Origin: Tatumella ptyseos ATCC 33301
GTDB lineage: Bacteria; Pseudomonadota; Gammaproteobacteria; Enterobacterales; Enterobacteriaceae
Direction: 5' to 3'
Length of the DNA stretch: 64,000 nucleotides
NCBI RefSeq assembly: GCF_000735525.1
Contig: NZ_JMPR01000037.1
Location: 1-64,000 of the forward strand
Part shown: positions 32,451-40,246 of the stretch, piece by piece
Layout of the letters: the number at the start of each line of letters is the position of its first letter
Position numbering within the stretch: position 1 is the first letter of the stretch
The notes under the pieces: generated by a model
Database searches by the model: none
The model's input: the letters and a program-made list of their open reading frames with translations, nothing else
What the model was told of the DNA's origin: nothing
Program-made: the position numbers and the translations under genes

Positions 32451-32687
32451 ATGAAGAAAAGTATTTCCGCACTGGCACTGGCCGGTACGTTACTGCTGTC
32501 CCAGACAGCGATGGCAGCAGGCTGCATCAAAGGCGCGGTTGCCGGGGGTGTTGCGGGTCATCTGGCTCATCATCACGCGGTTGCGGGTGCAGTGGCCGGT
32601 TGTTTTGTGGGCCATCACATGGCTAAAAAATCAGCCCAGCGCGCAGCTGCTGAAAAACGGCAGGAAGCACAGCAGGCCAATCAGTAA
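32451..32687 (+). CDS. Small secreted glycine-zipper protein (78 aa)
   Basis: Not recognised by name. A signal peptide of about 22 residues (MKKSISALALAGTLLLSQTAMA) is followed by an Ala/Gly/His-rich stretch with repeated G-x3-G spacing (GAVAGGVAGH, AGAVAGCFVGHH) and two cysteines (about residues 25 and 50) that could pair in the periplasm. The C-terminus is a charged Gln/Ala/Lys helix. Glycine-zipper segments are common in small envelope proteins. CAGGAG precedes the ATG and a strong terminator follows, so it is a one-gene unit. It lies where E. coli has arpB next to thrS. Confidence 0.83.
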   Translation: MKKSISALALAGTLLLSQTAMAAGCIKGAVAGGVAGHLAHHHAVAGAVAGCFVGHHMAKKSAQRAAAEKRQEAQQANQ

Positions 32688-32697
32688 TCATGCGTTT

Positions 32698-32727
32698 ACA
32701 GCTCCCGGATCCAGGGAGCTGTTTTTA
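32698..32727 (+). terminator. Terminator after the glycine-zipper gene
   Basis: ACAGCTCCC and GGGAGCTGT form a 9-bp stem with a 7-base loop and five T residues, 11 bases past the stop codon. Confidence 0.92.
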
Positions 32728-33087
32728 TTGCCCGTTCTTCGCGTTCCCCTGCACCTCTGCGGCAAACTCCTTGCAGGCATCCGTATCACCTGCGTGATTT
32801 TCTGCCCTTCATTGTGACCTTTACCGGTGTCTGATATTCACAACGGATCTTATTCCTCCGCGTCTGCCTGCACCCGTCAATTCCGTAAAGGTATTCTCTA
32901 TCGCTAAACAATTATATTTCGTCGGCATTACATGTCGGTCAGTAAAACGGGCCGATACTGTCGCGCTCATCCCGTCGCCAGCCTTGTGACCCTAATGTCT
33001 GACCATAGAACGAATATGTTCTGCCGGGAACACAGTCATAGTTGCTATGTTCCCGGCCGTAAGGTGATATCCCTTTATGCAAAGCGA
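32728..33087. other. Intergenic stretch with a 10-bp inverted repeat
   Basis: 360 bases without an ORF I can support. At 33023-33057 GCCGGGAACA and TGTTCCCGGC form a perfect 10-bp stem with a 15-base loop, 31 bases past the stop codon of the MFS gene on the minus strand; it is the likely 3' end of that transcript although no T-run follows. A smaller repeat, AGAAC-N6-GTTCT, adjoins it. Confidence 0.5.
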
Positions 33088-34425
33088 TCAGACCCGTTTC
33101 AGCGAAGCTGAGCGCAGCGGTGCCTTCGCTGATTTGTCCGCAGAGCGGTCATCCGGCTTTTTTCCTGAGGACAAGTCACACTCTTTCGGCAACACGAAGG
33201 TAATCGTCCCGGCCACTAACAGCGATACTGCCAGCGCACATACCGCGACGTTATGTCCGTACAGATAAATCATGATCCCCACCAGATAAGGTCCGCAGAA
33301 TCCGCCCAGATTACCGAGTCCGTTGATCACCCCACGGGCGCTGCCAGCCACTTCCGGAGAGGCAATACGGCCGGGAATAGACCAGAAAGGACTGGTCGCC
33401 GCTTTCAGGAAGAAACCACAGATAACCAGCGCGATATAGGCTGCCACCACATGGTCCCGCAGGATCACTGATGCCACCAGCGCTGCCGCAAAGCAGTAAA
33501 GCGAAACCCGTACCCATAAGCGGCGTTTACCTGTGCGGTCGCTGAGCATAGAAATCACATAAATCCCCGCCAGAGTCGCCAGGAACGGCAGAACCGCCAG
33601 TAATCCGACACTGGCCATATTGCCGCCGGTCAGGTTTTTCAGAATGCTCGGTAACCACAGGGTATAACCGTAATCCCCGGTCTGATAAAAGAAGTTCAGT
33701 GCCACCAGCTGCATCAGCCCCTTATTCCTCAGTACCGCTTTTAACGGCGCTTTAGCGACCGGGGCCAGTTCTTCACGTGCTTTACGCTCGCGCCCCAGGA
33801 CGGTCAGCAGATATTCCCGTTCTTTTTCAGGCAGCCAGCGGGCTTCCTCCGGACGGTCACTGATCACAAGCCACCAGACCGCCAGAACAACCACAGACAG
33901 CAAGCCCTCGATAAAAAATAACCAGCGCCAGTCGAGCGCGGCGATAATAGCTCCGGACACCGGGGCGGTAAGCATCCCTCCCAGGGGAGCAAACATCATC
34001 ACAAATGCGTTGGCCCGGCCCAGTTCTTTTTCCGGAAACCAGTTGCTGACCATGGTCAGGACGACCGGTAACATCCCCCCTTCCGCGACGCCGAGAAAAA
34101 AACGCAGCGCCAGTAACTGATATTCATGGGTGACAAATCCGGTTGCAATCGAGACAATTGCCCAGGCCGACAGAGACCAGGCGATAAAGCGTTTACCACT
34201 ACCGTACACGGCAATACGCCCACCGGGAATTTGCAGAAACAGATAACCGATAAAAAATATTCCGCTGGCGACACCGGCCATCTGGCTGGTGATCCCTAAA
34301 TCTTTTTCCATTCCGCCAGGCAATGCAAAACTGATATTGACCCGGTCCATAAATGACATAATACAGGCAATGAGGATCGGTGCGATAACCCGCACCCAGC
34401 GGGTTCCTGGTATTTTATCGTTCAT
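33088..34425 (-). CDS. MFS transporter, sugar-acid/anion:cation symporter family
   Basis: 445 residues with 12 predicted spans. The N-terminal IACIMSFMDRVNISFALPGG and the RFFLGVAEGGMLPVVLTMVSNWFP block are typical of the anion:cation symporter branch that carries phthalate, tartrate, hexuronates and 2-ketogluconate (KguT-like). The charged C-terminal tail of about 30 residues is unusual. It is followed, 100 bases upstream in transcription order, by a 2-hydroxyacid dehydrogenase on the same strand. With the nearby gluconokinase, uptake of 2-keto-D-gluconate or a related acid is my best guess; tartrate or glycerate would also fit the family. Confidence 0.8.
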   Translation of the reverse strand: MNDKIPGTRWVRVIAPILIACIMSFMDRVNISFALPGGMEKDLGITSQMAGVASGIFFIGYLFLQIPGGRIAVYGSGKRFIAWSLSAWAIVSIATGFVTHEYQLLALRFFLGVAEGGMLPVVLTMVSNWFPEKELGRANAFVMMFAPLGGMLTAPVSGAIIAALDWRWLFFIEGLLSVVVLAVWWLVISDRPEEARWLPEKEREYLLTVLGRERKAREELAPVAKAPLKAVLRNKGLMQLVALNFFYQTGDYGYTLWLPSILKNLTGGNMASVGLLAVLPFLATLAGIYVISMLSDRTGKRRLWVRVSLYCFAAALVASVILRDHVVAAYIALVICGFFLKAATSPFWSIPGRIASPEVAGSARGVINGLGNLGGFCGPYLVGIMIYLYGHNVAVCALAVSLLVAGTITFVLPKECDLSSGKKPDDRSADKSAKAPLRSASLKRV

Positions 34426-34525
34426 AATAATGTCCTGGTTACATCAGCCACCCCCGGAGACTGTCTGGCAGAGGCTGATCATCAATGAAAAAGGCATGTT
34501 CCCTCGTAATACCGGTACTCTTTTG

Positions 34526-35476
34526 TTATTGAATTAAGCCCGGGATCGCCCGGCCTGAGAAGTAAGCCGCCAGATTGTCGGACACCGACTGGCTCATTGC
34601 CTGGCGGGTCTCCACTGTGGCACTGGCCACATGGGGTTGCAGCAATACATTATCGAGTGCGAAGAAAGCCTCCGGCACATGCGGTTCGTGCTCAAACACA
34701 TCCAGCGCTGCCCCGGCAATCACTTTTTCCTGTAATGCCCGCAACAGTGCCGGTTCATCAATCAGACTGCCGCGGGCAACATTAATCAGCCAGGCGTGTT
34801 CAGGCATCGCCTCAAAGACAGCGGCATTAATGATGCCGCTGTTTTCGGCGCTCCCCGAGGCGGCAATCACCAGGAAATCACTCTGACTCGCCAGACTGTG
34901 CAAATCCTCACACCACTGGTCATCGAGCGCATCATTACGCTGACGGCTGTGATAAAGAATGGTCATATCAAAACCTTTGGCCCGGCGGGCGATGGCCTGG
35001 CCAATGTTCCCCATACCCAGAATACCGAGACGCTTAGTGCTGACTTTGGTCGCCAGTGGCGGTGCTGTCTTTTCCCACTGCCCGGTACGCACGAAATGGT
35101 CTCCCTGACACAGCCGGCGGCTGGCAGCCAGCAGTAATCCCATCGCCAGGTCAGCAACATCATCGGTCAGTACGCCGGCAGTGATCCCGACATGGATGCC
35201 CCGCTCCCGGGTATAACTGAGGTCGATAGCATCGGTGCCAACGCCGAACACGGCGATCATACCGGCCTGCGGCAACTGCTCCAGGATGTCACGGCTGACG
35301 CCTGTATCGCCCCGGGTGACGACGGCCTGAACTTCTCCCCCGTGACGGTTGAGAAATTCTGTAGTATCGGTTTGCTCATAAAGACGGAATACCCGGTAGC
35401 TGGCGTCCAGAGAAGTTTGTAAGACGTCCATCACCGGTGCGATGAGCAAAATAACGGGTTGAGTATTTGTATGCAT
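34526..35476 (-). CDS. D-2-hydroxyacid dehydrogenase (2-ketogluconate/hydroxypyruvate reductase-like)
   Basis: 316 residues, NAD(P)-binding dehydrogenase of the GhrB/glyoxylate-hydroxypyruvate reductase group. The Rossmann motif GILGMGNIGQAIARR lies near residue 150. The catalytic residues are present: Arg in NVARGSLIDE, Glu in DVFEHEP, and His in LLQPHVASATVETR. These enzymes reduce glyoxylate, hydroxypyruvate or 2-keto-D-gluconate. Next to a sugar-acid transporter and with a gluconokinase in the same cluster, reduction of 2-ketogluconate to gluconate is the most economical role. This is inference from context. It is likely co-transcribed with the transporter. Confidence 0.82.
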   Translation of the reverse strand: MHTNTQPVILLIAPVMDVLQTSLDASYRVFRLYEQTDTTEFLNRHGGEVQAVVTRGDTGVSRDILEQLPQAGMIAVFGVGTDAIDLSYTRERGIHVGITAGVLTDDVADLAMGLLLAASRRLCQGDHFVRTGQWEKTAPPLATKVSTKRLGILGMGNIGQAIARRAKGFDMTILYHSRQRNDALDDQWCEDLHSLASQSDFLVIAASGSAENSGIINAAVFEAMPEHAWLINVARGSLIDEPALLRALQEKVIAGAALDVFEHEPHVPEAFFALDNVLLQPHVASATVETRQAMSQSVSDNLAAYFSGRAIPGLIQ

Positions 35477-35500
35477 AGCAACGGTCCTGTCTGATAAGCC

Positions 35501-35635
35501 TGTAACGTGTGTTATGTATCAAACGTGTTTTTGCCGCTGATTGTTGCGATCTCCGTCACGCCAGATAATGTTAAAAATTTGTGTTACTTCTGGCGTGATC
35601 TGACAGACATTTTACTGACATGTAACAGGGGTATC
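35501..35635. promoter_or_regulatory. Promoter region of the dehydrogenase-transporter unit with TGTAAC motifs
   Basis: The 206-base gap before the dehydrogenase gene has two elements with the same core: TGTAACGTGTGTTATG at 35501-35516, an imperfect inverted repeat, and TGTAACAGGGGTATC at 35621-35635. The same TGTAAC core recurs twice in front of the gluconokinase. They resemble gluconate-repressor operators (E. coli GntR sites of the ATGTTAC-N-GTATCAT type) and may bind the adjacent LacI-family regulator. Confidence 0.4.
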
Positions 35636-35682
35636 GGGGGGATATGGGCTCAGGAGAGTAGAGAAAAGAGTCAATCAGTCGG

Positions 35683-36675
35683 TTAAATGGTTTCTCCCAT
35701 CGACAACCGGTAATGCAAATCGACCCGTTCGATGGTGGGCAGTCCCTGAATTTTTTTAATCAGGATCTCTGTGGCAACCTTGCCCATTTCAAAACGCGGC
35801 GTCAGTACGCTGGCAAGTTTCGGGGTCGTCACCTGACCGATTTCCAGGCCGTGGAACCCGGCAACGGCCAGCTGCTCCGGCACACGGATACCGCAGGCGG
35901 TGCATTCGCGCAGTACACCTACGGCGAGATCATCATTGGTGCACAAAATACCGTCCATCTCAGGATACATCTGACGTGCGAGGGTCATCATGCCCGCACC
36001 GATGGTGACGGATGAGACCTTGCCAGGGGTAATACGCCCGGGATGCAGACCTGCCTCCGCCATCGCCTGACAGTAACCGGCATAGCGTTGTTCATCCCGG
36101 AGATCAGCCATGGAACCAAAATAGATAATTCGCTTTTTTCCACTGGCCAGCAGCATACGTGTCATGTCCAGCCCGGCACGCTGGTTATCAAAACCGACAT
36201 TAATCCGTTCGCTGTTTTCTGTCAGCCCCATGACTTCGGCCACGGGGATTTTTGCCGAGCGTAAATACTTCTCTGCACGTATGCTGTGCACGCTTTCTGT
36301 AAGCAACAAAGCTTTAACATTAAACGCCAGTACAGTCGCAATCTGTTCTTCTTCTTTCTGGCTGTTGTAGTCGTAGTTCACCACCAGTGTCTGGTAGCCT
36401 CTGGCCGCCGCGGCGGTTTCTACCCCGGCCAGCACATCAGCAAAAATCTGGTTATGAAATGAAGGTACCAGCACCCCAATGCGCGCAATCGCATTGCTGT
36501 TCATGGCGGCATTATCAGGATCAGTCTGAAAGCCCACCTCTTCGATAACGCTGGCAATACGCCGTGCCGTTTCCGGTTTCACTTTTTCGGGCGTACGTAA
36601 ATACCGGCTGACGGTCATTTTTGTTACGCCTGCGAGAGTCGCAATATCATTCAGTGTGATGCGTTGCAATTTCAT
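35683..36675 (-). CDS. LacI-family regulator, GntR/IdnR-like
   Basis: 330 residues. The helix-turn-helix ITLNDIATLAGVTKMTVSRY spans about residues 6-25, followed by the hinge and a sugar-binding domain (IARIGVLVPSFHNQIFADVL; GILCTNDDLAVGVLRE; AVAGFHGLEIG). The recognition helix and FHNQIF segment resemble the gluconate/idonate regulators GntR and IdnR. It lies between the dehydrogenase-transporter unit and the divergent gluconokinase-YhcH unit, so it probably controls both. 6-phosphogluconate, gluconate or ketogluconate are candidate effectors by analogy only. Confidence 0.87.
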   Translation of the reverse strand: MKLQRITLNDIATLAGVTKMTVSRYLRTPEKVKPETARRIASVIEEVGFQTDPDNAAMNSNAIARIGVLVPSFHNQIFADVLAGVETAAAARGYQTLVVNYDYNSQKEEEQIATVLAFNVKALLLTESVHSIRAEKYLRSAKIPVAEVMGLTENSERINVGFDNQRAGLDMTRMLLASGKKRIIYFGSMADLRDEQRYAGYCQAMAEAGLHPGRITPGKVSSVTIGAGMMTLARQMYPEMDGILCTNDDLAVGVLRECTACGIRVPEQLAVAGFHGLEIGQVTTPKLASVLTPRFEMGKVATEILIKKIQGLPTIERVDLHYRLSMGETI

Positions 36676-36803
36676 TCATTCTGCCAGTCAGTACCGGAAA
36701 GCGGTAATGTCATTATGCCTGTCCGAATCCGAAATGAAAATCTTCGCTTCGGGCCGTAAATGTCGGGATCTCCCACTGATTTTATGTCATCGATCACAGC
36801 ACT

Positions 36804-36848
36804 TGTAACGTTGTTTTGTAACATCACTTTTTAGTGATCAGCATCACA
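36804..36848. promoter_or_regulatory. Divergent control region: TGTAAC pair, 6-bp inverted repeat and CRP-like site
   Basis: Within the 396-base regulator-gluconokinase gap, TGTAAC occurs at 36804 and 36817. ATCACT-TTTT-AGTGAT is a perfect inverted repeat at 36823-36838. It overlaps AGTGATCAGCATCACA at 36833-36848, one mismatch from the CRP pattern TGTGA-N6-TCACA. This suggests catabolite control combined with a specific regulator. The remainder of the gap, up to the gluconokinase, shows nothing I can name. Confidence 0.5.
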
Positions 36849-37071
36849 GTTTAAACGTCGTGAAAAACGTGAGATAGGCTCTGTAACCCACAGCACAGAA
36901 GTCAGTCACTGGCCGGGCGGCCCATTCAGCCTCAGCAAGGCGCCGGCGACGGAACACTCTCCCGAAGCCAGACTGCGGTGACGACGCTTGTAGCATGGCC
37001 TGGACAGGCCGGCAAAAGCCACAATCCGCCGTTGAGTGAAGAACAGCATACCGTTGATAACCTGGAGGAAT

Positions 37072-37581
37072 ATGACTATGACAGGTCAGTGCATTATCGT
37101 GATGGGCGTGTCCGGTACCGGAAAATCTACGGTAGGCCAGGCGCTTTCGCGGGCCCTGAACGCCAAATTTATTGACGGGGATGACCTTCATCCCCGACAG
37201 AATATCGACAAAATGGCGGCCGGTCAGGCGCTGGATGATGCCGACAGGCAGCCCTGGCTTTGCCGGCTGGCCGATGTGATCTACAGCCTGGAACAGAAAA
37301 ATGAAACCGGCGTGCTGGTCTGTTCTGCACTTAAAAAGTCTTACCGGGATCAGCTACGGGCGGGCAGTCCGCATGTGCGTTTTTTATGGCTGCAAGGCGA
37401 TTTCGAGCAGGTAATGACCCGTATGCGTCAGCGCAGAGGTCATTTTATGCCGGAGACGCTGCTTCGCAGCCAGTTTTCCAACCTGGAAGCCCCCGGGAAC
37501 GATGAGCCGGATGTCATGGCAGTAAGTATCATGCCACCGGTGGACAATATCGTCAGCCAGTATATGACCTGTTTGCGGTAA
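37072..37581 (+). CDS. Gluconokinase
   Basis: 169 residues of the GntK/IdnK family, phosphorylating gluconate to 6-phosphogluconate with ATP. The P-loop VMGVSGTGKSTVGQ lies near residues 9-22, followed by FIDGDDLHPRQNIDKMAAGQ (substrate-binding) and VCSALKKSYRDQLR. Two ATGs two codons apart follow GGAGG (MTMTG); the second has the better spacing, the first is annotated. It is divergent from the LacI-type regulator and 29 bases upstream of a YhcH-family gene. I leave the symbol blank because GntK and IdnK cannot be told apart here. Confidence 0.92.
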   Translation: MTMTGQCIIVMGVSGTGKSTVGQALSRALNAKFIDGDDLHPRQNIDKMAAGQALDDADRQPWLCRLADVIYSLEQKNETGVLVCSALKKSYRDQLRAGSPHVRFLWLQGDFEQVMTRMRQRRGHFMPETLLRSQFSNLEAPGNDEPDVMAVSIMPPVDNIVSQYMTCLR

Positions 37582-37610
37582 CACACCGCCTGAACTCAGA
37601 GACGAATATT

Positions 37611-38078
37611 ATGATCATTGATACCTTAGCCGCCGCAGCTGGAAATCCGCTTTATCCTGCCGCCATTCGTAAGATGCTGGCAACCATTATCGAAAGTGAC
37701 CCGTACAGCCTGCCTGCCGGCCATTATCAGGTTCAGGGCAAACAAATGTTCTTTAATGTCGCTGAAGGGGAAACCCGTCCACTGGAAAACCAGAAACCTG
37801 AGTTTCATCGCCAGTATCTGGATATTCATATTGTGCTGGACGGTAATGAAGTGATTGGTGCCGGCGTTCGCGGACTGCCACTGGATCTGAGTGAACCTTT
37901 TAATGATGCACACGACCTTGGGTTCTGTGCAGCCATCCCGGGAGAGACTTTGATCCATCTACAGGCCGGTGAACTGGCAATTATTTTCCCGCAGGAACTT
38001 CACCGTCCGATGAGTACCTGTACCACACCGGCCGCCTTGCGGAAGATTGTCGCAAAAATCGACAGCGCACTGCTCTGA
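37611..38078 (+). CDS. YhcH/YjgK/YiaL family protein (DUF386)
   Basis: 155 residues of the beta-galactosidase beta-subunit-like cupin family (YhcH, YiaL, YjgK, EbgC). The central block EFHRQYLDIHIVLDGNEVIG and the LAIIFPQELHRPMS segment supply the His and Glu residues that bind metal in the cupin barrel. Members are often encoded with sugar-acid or sialic-acid genes, and anomerase or isomerase roles have been proposed. It is in a likely operon with the gluconokinase, so it may act on the same sugar acid. The exact reaction is not known. Confidence 0.88.
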   Translation: MIIDTLAAAAGNPLYPAAIRKMLATIIESDPYSLPAGHYQVQGKQMFFNVAEGETRPLENQKPEFHRQYLDIHIVLDGNEVIGAGVRGLPLDLSEPFNDAHDLGFCAAIPGETLIHLQAGELAIIFPQELHRPMSTCTTPAALRKIVAKIDSALL

Positions 38079-38154
38079 ATTCCCTGAAAAGACTGAGCGC
38101 ACTGCATCCGCCGGGATGGCCTGTCCCTGGTCAGGCTCCGGTAACGCTGAAAGT

Positions 38155-38181
38155 AAAAAGGCCCGCTATGCGGGCCTTTTT
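38155..38181. terminator. Bidirectional terminator between yhcH-like gene and ydiY
   Basis: AAAAAGGCCCGC and GCGGGCCTTTTT form a 12-bp stem with a 3-base loop: a strong terminator for both converging genes. Confidence 0.95.
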
Positions 38182-38196
38182 GTCTCATCTGTTGGC

Positions 38197-38958
38197 TTAC
38201 ATCGCGTAAGACAGCAGGACAGACGTTTTACTGTCGGTACGATCCGGCGCAGAAGATGGCGGATTGTTGTTCCAGGTCACATCATAGGCCACTTTCAGTG
38301 AGAAGTGAGAGTTAATCGCTACCTGTAAACCGGTTTCGGAGTTCAGAGTAGTATCATTTCCCAGAGTACTCAGTACGGATACACCCTGAATAAACTTGGT
38401 CGTATCTGTCAGCTGCCACTGGTAGCTCAGTGCACCGTAAGCCAGCGCTTTAGTCTGGTGACCACCATCATGATAGTCATCATAACGTACACCCGGACCC
38501 AATTCAGCACGCAGTGAATGTACAGGGCCGTTAAGGATCTGACGACCGTAACCGGCAGTCAGCGTATCGCGGCTATCGTAACCGTTAAAACGATCACTTA
38601 ACCAGGTTGCCTGACCGAACAGGTAATCGCTGCTGTTCAGGTTATAACGTGAACGGCCACCCACAGAGTAGGTTTCAGAAGAACGTTGATCGTTGGATGA
38701 GGTATTCGACGCATTACCCCACAGGCTGTATGCCATCGCCTGCTGATACCAGGTCATATTGGTCTGAGCCGTCAGAGAGGAACTTCTGGTGTTACCGCTC
38801 TGGGCCAGATAGCCTGCAGACGCTGAGCCATCAAAAGGTGTTTTTGCGGTAGAAGGATCATCCATCGACGTAAATACTGAGTTATCAGCATATGCCTGCT
38901 GGGCGAACACTCCGGCGGTAAGCAGCAGCGCTGCTGAGATTTTATTGAATGCTTTCAT
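38197..38958 (-). CDS. ydiY: YdiY, DUF481 acid-inducible outer-membrane protein
   Basis: 253 residues. A signal peptide of about 24 residues (ending QQAYA) is followed by a predicted beta-barrel of the DUF481 family, with alternating hydrophobic strands and a C-terminal LLSYAM ending. It is very similar to E. coli YdiY (SVFTSMDDPSTAKTPFDG; AGYLAQSGNTRSSSLTAQT; WSLWGNASNTSSND-like). Its function is unknown; E. coli YdiY is acid-induced. It marks the return to E. coli gene order after the inserted sugar-acid cluster. Confidence 0.93.
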   Translation of the reverse strand: MKAFNKISAALLLTAGVFAQQAYADNSVFTSMDDPSTAKTPFDGSASAGYLAQSGNTRSSSLTAQTNMTWYQQAMAYSLWGNASNTSSNDQRSSETYSVGGRSRYNLNSSDYLFGQATWLSDRFNGYDSRDTLTAGYGRQILNGPVHSLRAELGPGVRYDDYHDGGHQTKALAYGALSYQWQLTDTTKFIQGVSVLSTLGNDTTLNSETGLQVAINSHFSLKVAYDVTWNNNPPSSAPDRTDSKTSVLLSYAM

Positions 38959-39366
38959 TGAAAAACCTGTACTGACGACGTTGTTAAAAGCTAAGTCTGA
39001 ACACTTTTAAATAGCGTGGCATGCTATTTACCCGAGTTTGTAAAAAAGCATGTATCCACTTTACTTGTCAAAAAAAAGTGACAGGCCTTAGCGTGATTCA
39101 GAGTGATCTGAATAGTAGCAGGTATGATAGACGCGAATACAAAAATAGAAAGCATATTTATAGAAAATACTGGCCGGAATGTTGCTAAGTATAACGTTAA
39201 TTAAATACAAATTAATTTTAGCAAACAGATTTAATGCTTAAGCCGCTGATGTACCGATCCGCCCCGCCGGCAATAAAAAATTCACACCGGTGAGATCCGG
39301 CTGCTGGAATCTCTGGTTCAATGCAGGTTACAATTCGACCACACAGCGAAAAGTGAGGACAACACT
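38959..39366. other. A/T-rich intergenic stretch between ydiY and yniA
   Basis: 408 bases holding the divergent promoters of ydiY and yniA. It is A/T-rich (especially 39130-39240) and has no ORF I can support. E. coli carries pfkB and ydiZ between these two genes; I find no remnant of either. Confidence 0.6.
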
Positions 39367-40236
39367 ATGTGGTCAGCCATTCATCGACTGTTAGAAGAGC
39401 AACAACGCGACTTTGCAGGAATATCTCATTACCATCAATGCGACGGAGGTGAAGTTAACCAGTCCTGGCAGCTGGTAAGCGGCAATACGCACTATTTTAT
39501 TAAATCCAACCATCGCGAGATGCTTCCCCGCTTTATCGAAGAGGCAGACCAGCTTGCTTTGCTGGCCCGGACCGGGTGCGTCAGGGTCCCCGAAGTTTAC
39601 GGCAGCGGTACCTCGCGACATCATAGTTTTCTTATTCTGGAATATCTTCCTCCGGCGCCATTGAGTAAAGTTTCCGCGTCCCTGCTCGGTGAACAACTTG
39701 CCAGGCTCCATCAGTGGGGTGAACAGCCCAAGTTTGGTCTTGATTTTGATAATTCAGTGACACTGTCACCTCAGCCCAATCACTGGCAGAAGCGCTGGTC
39801 CTCTTTCTTCGCGCAACAACGCATCGGCTGGCAACTGGAGATAGCTGCCGGGAAAAAGTTATTCTTTGGCGATACGGAACAAATCATTGCCAGTGTGTCG
39901 CGATGTCTGGCAAATCACCATCCCTCTCCCTCCTTATTGCATGGGGATCTCTGGCCGGGACATTGCGCTGAAGCACATAATGCGCCCTGGCTGTTCAATC
40001 CCTCATGTTACTGGGGAGACAGGGAGTGTGATCTCGCTTTGTGGCAAACGGACAATGTGTTAACTGCCCCGCTGCTCAATGCTTATCAGCAAATCAGCCC
40101 GTTGCCTGAGGACTATACAGACCGGCAACCGGCCTACCGGTTATACTATTTACTGAACCGTGCCTGTGCTTTCGGAGGCTCCTGGCAGGAAGAAGCGCAA
40201 CAGGTGATTGATAACCTGTTGCGCGATTATCGTTGA
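39367..40236 (+). CDS. yniA: Fructosamine-kinase-family protein YniA with altered metal-binding residues
   Basis: 289 residues, clearly the homologue of E. coli YniA (286), with shared blocks such as LGEQLARLHQWGEQPKFGLDFDNS, FFAQQRIGWQLE and CYWGDRECDLALW. The family has a kinase-like fold and phosphorylates ketosamines on glycated molecules. The catalytic Asp is kept (HGDLW, Asp194). However, the metal-binding Asn of HGDLW-x-G-N is His199 (codon CAT), and the Asp of F-D-P is Asn211 (codon AAT). Loss of both metal ligands suggests weak activity or none. The reading frame is intact and follows the usual neighbours ydiY and yniB, so the protein may keep a non-catalytic role. Confidence 0.9.
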   Translation: MWSAIHRLLEEQQRDFAGISHYHQCDGGEVNQSWQLVSGNTHYFIKSNHREMLPRFIEEADQLALLARTGCVRVPEVYGSGTSRHHSFLILEYLPPAPLSKVSASLLGEQLARLHQWGEQPKFGLDFDNSVTLSPQPNHWQKRWSSFFAQQRIGWQLEIAAGKKLFFGDTEQIIASVSRCLANHHPSPSLLHGDLWPGHCAEAHNAPWLFNPSCYWGDRECDLALWQTDNVLTAPLLNAYQQISPLPEDYTDRQPAYRLYYLLNRACAFGGSWQEEAQQVIDNLLRDYR

Positions 40237-40246
40237 TCGCGGTAAT

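Noticed and set aside
33008-33023. AGAAC-N6-GTTCT dyad as a LexA-type site
   Set aside because: It does not fit the enterobacterial CTG-N10-CAG LexA box and lies downstream of genes, not before one.
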